A stretch of 16,075 nucleotides of DNA. Source: CAYILC01 sp964364145. Its GTDB lineage: Bacteria > Patescibacteriota > Microgenomatia > UBA1400 > UBA12028. Numbering within the stretch: position 1 is the first letter of the stretch; each line of letters begins with the position of its first letter. The stretch covers positions 1 through 16,075 of the forward strand of contig CAYILC010000016.1 of assembly GCA_964364145.1 (NCBI GenBank). The letters are read 5' to 3'. Below the pieces are notes generated by a model, which saw nothing but the letters and a program-made list of their open reading frames with translations, had not been told where the DNA came from and ran no database searches. This document shows positions 13,413-16,075 of this stretch, one piece after another. The translations under genes and the position numbers were made by a program.

Positions 13413-13613
13413 CCCTAAGCTTCTATGCAGTATGAAGAGTCAGGTCCGAGATACGTGTAATATAAAACACATATCTTCTTTCGTCAAGATTGAACTGTGG
13501 ACTCGAGGGGAATTGAACCCCTAAGCCAAGTTTCTCGGACCTGACCCATGACCACATGCGAGTAACTCAAGGTCACTCGCCAGGTTCGCTACGCTCACTT
13601 TGCGAGCCCACAC
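13385..13613 (-). ncRNA. Structured RNA B with tRNA-like T arm, homologous to RNA A
   Basis: About 229 nt on the minus strand. Same order as RNA A: GTGTGGGCTCG at the predicted 5' end (13603-13613); 10-bp pairing with CGAGTCCACA (13496-13505); hairpin GCTCGC-AAA-GTGAGC; hairpin GCGAGTGAC/GTTACTCGC; helix strand GTCAGGTCCGAGA (13533-13545); T-arm-like hairpin AGGGG-TTCAATT-CCCCT; acceptor-like strand; a weaker hairpin (GTGT/ACAC, 13455-13470 region); helix strand TCTCGGACCTGAC (13439-13451); strong terminator. The tRNA-like part has nearly the same length as in A (118 versus 119 nt) although the middle has diverged. No CCA is encoded. It could be a degenerate tmRNA-like or Y-RNA-like molecule; I do not assign a family. 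Confidence 0.55.
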
Positions 13614-13673
13614 GAAGCGATCATACTGCTCGAACCTTACATCAACCTTTCAAAACGTGAATTGGTTGAAAAA
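13556..13673 (-). repeat. Repeat copy 2: promoter and 5' part of RNA B
   Basis: Second copy of the 118-bp block (12718-12835), 6 mismatches. Outside the block, identity is confined to the T-arm/acceptor segment and part of the terminator. Confidence 0.85.
13620..13625 (-). promoter_or_regulatory. -10 box of RNA B
   Basis: TATGAT on the minus strand, 7 nt before the start of GTGTGGGCTCG, as in RNA A. Confidence 0.55.
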
Positions 13674-13695
13674 GCTAAGCGGCAAGTCGGTAAGG

Positions 13696-13704
13696 TGATA
13701 AGAT
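13696..13704 (+). promoter_or_regulatory. Extended -10 box directly before gltX
   Basis: TGATAAGAT (TAAGAT at 13699-13704) ends 6 nt before the ATG at 13711, implying a leaderless mRNA. Confidence 0.6.
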
Positions 13705-13710
13705 ATCCCC

Positions 13711-15159
13711 ATGAAGAACCCTAAGAAAACCATCCGCACCCGCATCGCTCCCTCGCCAACAGGTCTCATGCACATTGGTACTGCCTACATGGCACTTTTT
13801 AACTATGCGTTTGCGCACAAAAATGGTGGGGAGTTTATCATTCGCATTGAGGACACCGATCGTCAACGTTTTGTTGAAGGATCCGAGCAAGTGATTTTTG
13901 ATGGACTGAAATGGCTTGGTATTTCACACTCTGAAGGTCCGGATATTGGCGGTCCGCACGCACCATATCGTCAGTCAGAAAATCTTCCAATGTACAAAAA
14001 ATCTGCGGAAGAACTGATCGAAAAAGGACACGCGTATTATTGTTTTTGTTCTGCAGAAATGTTGGACGAGATGCGCAAACAGCAACAGGCGCGCAAGGAA
14101 CTCCCGCATTATGATCGCCGATGCCGAGCACTTTCAATCGAAGAAGCGGAAAAGCGCGTTGATGCCGGTGAGAAATATGTGATTCGCATGAAGATTCCAG
14201 ATCACGAGGTGATTGGCTGGGAGGACGCAATTCGTGGACATATAGAGATCAACTCGGATGTGATAGACGATCAGGTGCTGATAAAGTCCGATGGATTTCC
14301 AACATATCATCTTGGCGTGGTTGTGGACGATCACCGCATGGAGATTACGCATATTATGCGTGGCGAGGAATGGATCAGCAGTACGCCAAAACACATATTG
14401 TTATATCGATACTTTGGATGGGAACTGCCGGTATTCGCGCACCTGCCATTACTGCGCAATCCGGACAAATCAAAAATGAGCAAACGCAAGAACGATGTGT
14501 CGGTTCAGTCCTATCGCGAAAAAGGATGTTTACCGGAGGCCTTGCGTAATTATTTGTGCTTAATGGGATGGTCGCATCCGCATGAAAAAGACGTGTTTAA
14601 TCTCAACGAATTTATTGAGCAAATGAGCCTTGAGCGCATTCAAACTTCCGGTCCAATTTTTGATCTGAATAAACTCAACTGGATGAACGGGAAGTATATT
14701 CGTGAGGTTTTGAGTTTGGATGAGGTTGTTGAGCGGTTGCAACCTTTTCTGCCAGCTGATTTCCCAAAAAATCTATTGCCAAAAATGTTGCCGTTGGTGC
14801 GTGACCGTTTGGTGACACTCAAAGACATTGGCCCACTTACCGAGTTTTTCTATCACGATATTGAGGTACACAAGGAAGATTTGGTCGGAAAAAAAGGAAC
14901 AGCCGATGAAGCAAAAATGTATCTTGATGAAAGCATAAAGAAGTTTGAAGTTGCAACCAAGTGGAAAGCACTGCCAATGGAAACAGTTCTGCGAGATATG
15001 TGTGACGCAAAAGGTTGGAATCGCGGGGCCTTTTTTATGACGCTCCGTGTTGCGGTGACCGGTCGAACCACCACTCCGCCACTCTTTGACACAATCGAGG
15101 TATTAGGCAAAGAAACCACAATGAAGCGACTTAATCAGGCCTGCGCCCTTTTCACCTAA
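13711..15159 (+). CDS. gltX: Glutamyl-tRNA synthetase
   Basis: 482 residues, class Ic aaRS, usual bacterial GluRS length. Charges tRNA-Glu, and in bacteria lacking GlnRS also tRNA-Gln, with later amidation by GatCAB. Seen: RIAPSPTGLMHIGT with the HIGH-type motif at 21-24; the zinc-binding region with C111, C113, Y134 and C138 (CFC ... YDRRC); the glutamate-binding FIIRIEDTD; KSKMSKRK (KMSKS-type loop, about 254-260); and a helical anticodon-binding C-terminal domain (GRTTTPPLFDTIEVLG near the end). The tRNA-Gln gene follows by 26 bp, which fits a non-discriminating enzyme, but no residue seen here proves that. No Shine-Dalgarno; an extended -10 box lies 6 nt upstream. Confidence 0.96.
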   Translation: MKNPKKTIRTRIAPSPTGLMHIGTAYMALFNYAFAHKNGGEFIIRIEDTDRQRFVEGSEQVIFDGLKWLGISHSEGPDIGGPHAPYRQSENLPMYKKSAEELIEKGHAYYCFCSAEMLDEMRKQQQARKELPHYDRRCRALSIEEAEKRVDAGEKYVIRMKIPDHEVIGWEDAIRGHIEINSDVIDDQVLIKSDGFPTYHLGVVVDDHRMEITHIMRGEEWISSTPKHILLYRYFGWELPVFAHLPLLRNPDKSKMSKRKNDVSVQSYREKGCLPEALRNYLCLMGWSHPHEKDVFNLNEFIEQMSLERIQTSGPIFDLNKLNWMNGKYIREVLSLDEVVERLQPFLPADFPKNLLPKMLPLVRDRLVTLKDIGPLTEFFYHDIEVHKEDLVGKKGTADEAKMYLDESIKKFEVATKWKALPMETVLRDMCDAKGWNRGAFFMTLRVAVTGRTTTPPLFDTIEVLGKETTMKRLNQACALFT

Positions 15160-15164
15160 AAATC

Positions 15165-15173
15165 TGGTAAAAT
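15165..15173 (+). promoter_or_regulatory. Extended -10 promoter of tRNA-Gln
   Basis: TGGTAAAAT (TAAAAT at 15168-15173) just after the gltX stop; predicted start about 15180, a leader of about 6 nt before the tRNA. Confidence 0.6.
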
Positions 15174-15185
15174 TCCCCTGCTACA

Positions 15186-15256
15186 TGCCCGGTCGTCTAA
15201 TGGTAGGACACGAGACTCTGAATCTCGTTATCGGGGTCCGAATCCCTGCTGGGCAA
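15186..15256 (+). tRNA. tRNA-Gln (anticodon CUG)
   Basis: 71 nt cloverleaf: acceptor TGCCCGG/CTGGGCA (one G-U), D arm GTCT-AATGGTA-GGAC, anticodon arm CGAGA-CTCTGAA-TCTCG with anticodon CTG at loop positions 34-36, short variable loop, T arm CGGGG-TCCGAAT-CCCTG, discriminator A. CCA is not encoded (CAC follows). The T loop reads TCC where nearly all elongator tRNAs have TTC, that is, C at position 55. It follows gltX and has its own promoter. Confidence 0.93.
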
Positions 15257-15288
15257 CACGAAATTTTATAAAGTGATAAACTAAGCAT

Positions 15289-15500
15289 ATGATATTCGAT
15301 ATTTGGAGATTAGTTATAAGAGCGATGCCCGTCATTGGTTTAACTGGGGCTGTCATGTTTATCCTAGGATCGATCGGTGATTCAAAAACTATAAGAATAA
15401 AAAAGGATGGAAAAAATGGGGATTAATATTAGTAGTAATAACAATCGCACTAGTTGTAATTCAAATGGTGGTTACTTATTTTCTTCTATTAAATTCGTAG
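15289..15500 (+). pseudogene. Small two-helix membrane protein split by a frame change
   Basis: The ATG at 15289 opens a 45-codon frame with a hydrophobic segment (MPVIGLTGAVMFILGSIG) that stops at TAA 15424-15426. The -1 frame carries an obvious second transmembrane helix (GWKKWG then LILVVITIALVVIQMVV) up to TAG 15498-15500. Joined, they give a protein of about 70 residues with two membrane helices and a lysine-rich loop. Two explanations fit: a one-base deletion near 15380 (the -1 frame is open from 15381, reading FKNYKNKKGWKKW), or programmed -1 slippage on A AAA AAG at 15399-15405, which is in the correct phase. The family is not recognised. Given the draft assembly, a mutation or base-calling error is the simplest reading. 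Confidence 0.5.
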
Positions 15501-15661
15501 TTAACTCCAATTAGTTATAGTGATAAAACTGGTCCTAGACCGGTCCTTAGCCAAAATGTGCACTCTATGCTGATCGCGATCTCTCATTATTTATGCAATT
15601 CTTCATCCCCAAAGCTAAAAGAATCTCTACCAATGTTGGATAATTCGAACCTATTGGATTG

Positions 15662-15667
15662 TATAAT
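15662..15667 (+). promoter_or_regulatory. -10 box before the GNAT remnant
   Basis: Consensus TATAAT at 15662-15667, about 21 bp before the ATG at 15689; a TTGGAT at 15636-15641 is a poor -35 with a 20-nt spacer. It may now drive the hydrolase gene downstream. The stretch 15501-15661 otherwise shows nothing I can assign. Confidence 0.45.
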
Positions 15668-15688
15668 ATTAATTGAAGCAAGCTGTCT

Positions 15689-15850
15689 ATGAAAATAATA
15701 ATTCGAAAATCAATTCCTAATGATGTTTATGGAATTCGTGAGGTTCAAAGGATTACTTGGTTAAAAACTGTTCGAGAAAATAGACTCGAACTCTCTCTGT
15801 GGTTCGCAACACTAATTTTGAACGAAAACGAGGAGAACAATGAACACTAA
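15689..15850 (+). pseudogene. N-terminal remnant of a GNAT acetyltransferase
   Basis: A 53-codon frame. The first 27 residues (MKIIIRKSIPNDVYGIREVQ, then RITWLKT) look like the first strand and helix of a GNAT N-acetyltransferase, where a TYPN-like segment would normally follow. Instead the frame turns into an unrelated stretch (VRENRLELSLWF) and stops at 15848-15850. The acetyl-CoA-binding motif is absent, so the product cannot be active. A perfect 7-bp inverted repeat GTTCGAG/CTCGAAC (15770-15776, 15785-15791) sits at the point where similarity ends, suggesting a deletion junction. The end overlaps the start of the hydrolase gene by 11 bp. Confidence 0.5.
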
Positions 15851-16075
15851 AATTAAGAATATTTTTGGAGAGGAGTTAGACATTCTTGTTGAAGGAAATA
15901 CAAACTCTGAAAACGTGATAATTTTTGTCCATGGCTATGGAACGGATAAGGACGAGGGGTTTGCCAGTTTTTTAGATCTAGCAAAATACCTCATAGACGA
16001 CTACGTACTTATTCGATTCGATTTATCAGGATACGGAAAAAGTGAAGGGCAAGACTCCGAGTTTCAGTTTCAAAA
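15840..16075 (+). CDS. Alpha/beta hydrolase, N-terminal part (runs off the window)
   Basis: 78 complete codons in the window. The ATG at 15840 follows a GAGGAG Shine-Dalgarno (about 15829-15834). Seen: strand ENVIIFVHGYG with the HG oxyanion-hole motif, then an acidic loop (GTDKDEG), a helix (FASFLDLAKYL), and the strand YVLIRFDLSGYGKSEG, typical of alpha/beta hydrolases before the nucleophile elbow. The catalytic GxSxG, Asp and His lie beyond the window, so activity and substrate cannot be judged. The start lies inside the end of the GNAT remnant frame, so the two were probably expressed from the same promoter. Confidence 0.8.
   Translation, partial: MNTKIKNIFGEELDILVEGNTNSENVIIFVHGYGTDKDEGFASFLDLAKYLIDDYVLIRFDLSGYGKSEGQDSEFQFQ

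Noticed and set aside
13333..13524. Plus-strand open frame of 63 codons opposite RNA B
   Set aside because: Crosses the RNA B terminator hairpin and the T arm; similarity to the frame opposite RNA A follows from the RNA, not from protein conservation.
13530..13550. GGTCAGGTCC in RNA B resembling the SRP RNA domain IV
   Set aside because: The GGAAGGAAGCAGCC continuation is absent and the match is not shared by RNA A; it is explained by the long-range helix.
12505..13625. Assignment of RNA A and B as ordinary tmRNA (ssrA)
   Set aside because: The 3' T arm and acceptor fit, but the 5' region lacks the GGNTTCGAC D-domain signature, no resume codon with an ALAA-type tag is found, and two copies would be unusual. 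A permuted form also fails because no 5' acceptor strand lies between the acceptor-like strand and the downstream helix arm.
1..16075. CRISPR array, insertion sequence, prophage or integrase
   Set aside because: No regularly spaced repeats, transposase or integrase motifs, or terminal inverted repeats were seen; the only sizeable repeat is the 118-bp block of the two RNA genes.

Overview
The window looks like part of a draft genome of a reduced-genome bacterium, most likely Patescibacteria (Candidate Phyla Radiation). The grounds are compact housekeeping proteins with many short orphan proteins between them, an AspRS lacking the usual bacterial insertion domain, a tRNA gene without encoded CCA next to a CCA-adding enzyme, and a winged-helix/nucleotidyltransferase-like protein of a kind I associate with that group. 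No rRNA or marker protein fixes the lineage, so this is an inference. A run of 10 N and an in-frame stop inside aspS show the assembly is imperfect.

Layout. 1-63: tail of an upstream gene. 164-3146 (+): winged-helix protein, then secD and secF overlapping by ATGA (protein export). 3230-3643 (+): orphan protein. 3645-4994 (-): cca. 5046-5471 (-): orphan protein, divergent from recJ (5548-7215, +). 7184-8184 (-): four small orphan genes with good Shine-Dalgarno sites, preceded by a candidate transcription attenuator and leader peptide. 8392-10053 (+): T-box riboswitch and aspS, whose promoter overlaps the divergent promoter of the small-gene operon. 10065-10307 (-): orphan protein. 10440-11408 (+): D-Ala-D-Ala carboxypeptidase, tail to tail (61 bp overlap) with a membrane-anchored protein (11348-12442, -). 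12505-13625 (-): two homologous structured RNA genes with their own promoters and terminators, flanking a cupin gene. 13711-15256 (+): gltX and tRNA-Gln(CUG). 15289-16075 (+): a frame-disrupted small membrane protein, a GNAT remnant and the start of an alpha/beta hydrolase.

The most notable items are: (1) the tandem RNAs, which share a 118-bp block (6 mismatches), a T-arm-like hairpin and a 10-bp terminal helix, and whose divergent parts still form the same long-range helix; (2) a T-box with the tRNA-Asp-compatible TGGC bulge before aspS; (3) a 1:2 / 2:3 attenuator before the small-gene operon; (4) a recurring start architecture in which an extended -10 box (TGnTAnnnT or close) lies 6-7 nt before ATG, implying leaderless mRNAs for cca, recJ, the carboxypeptidase, the membrane-anchored protein and gltX, while the orphan genes use strong Shine-Dalgarno sites.

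All calls come from reading the sequence; no database or folding program was run.
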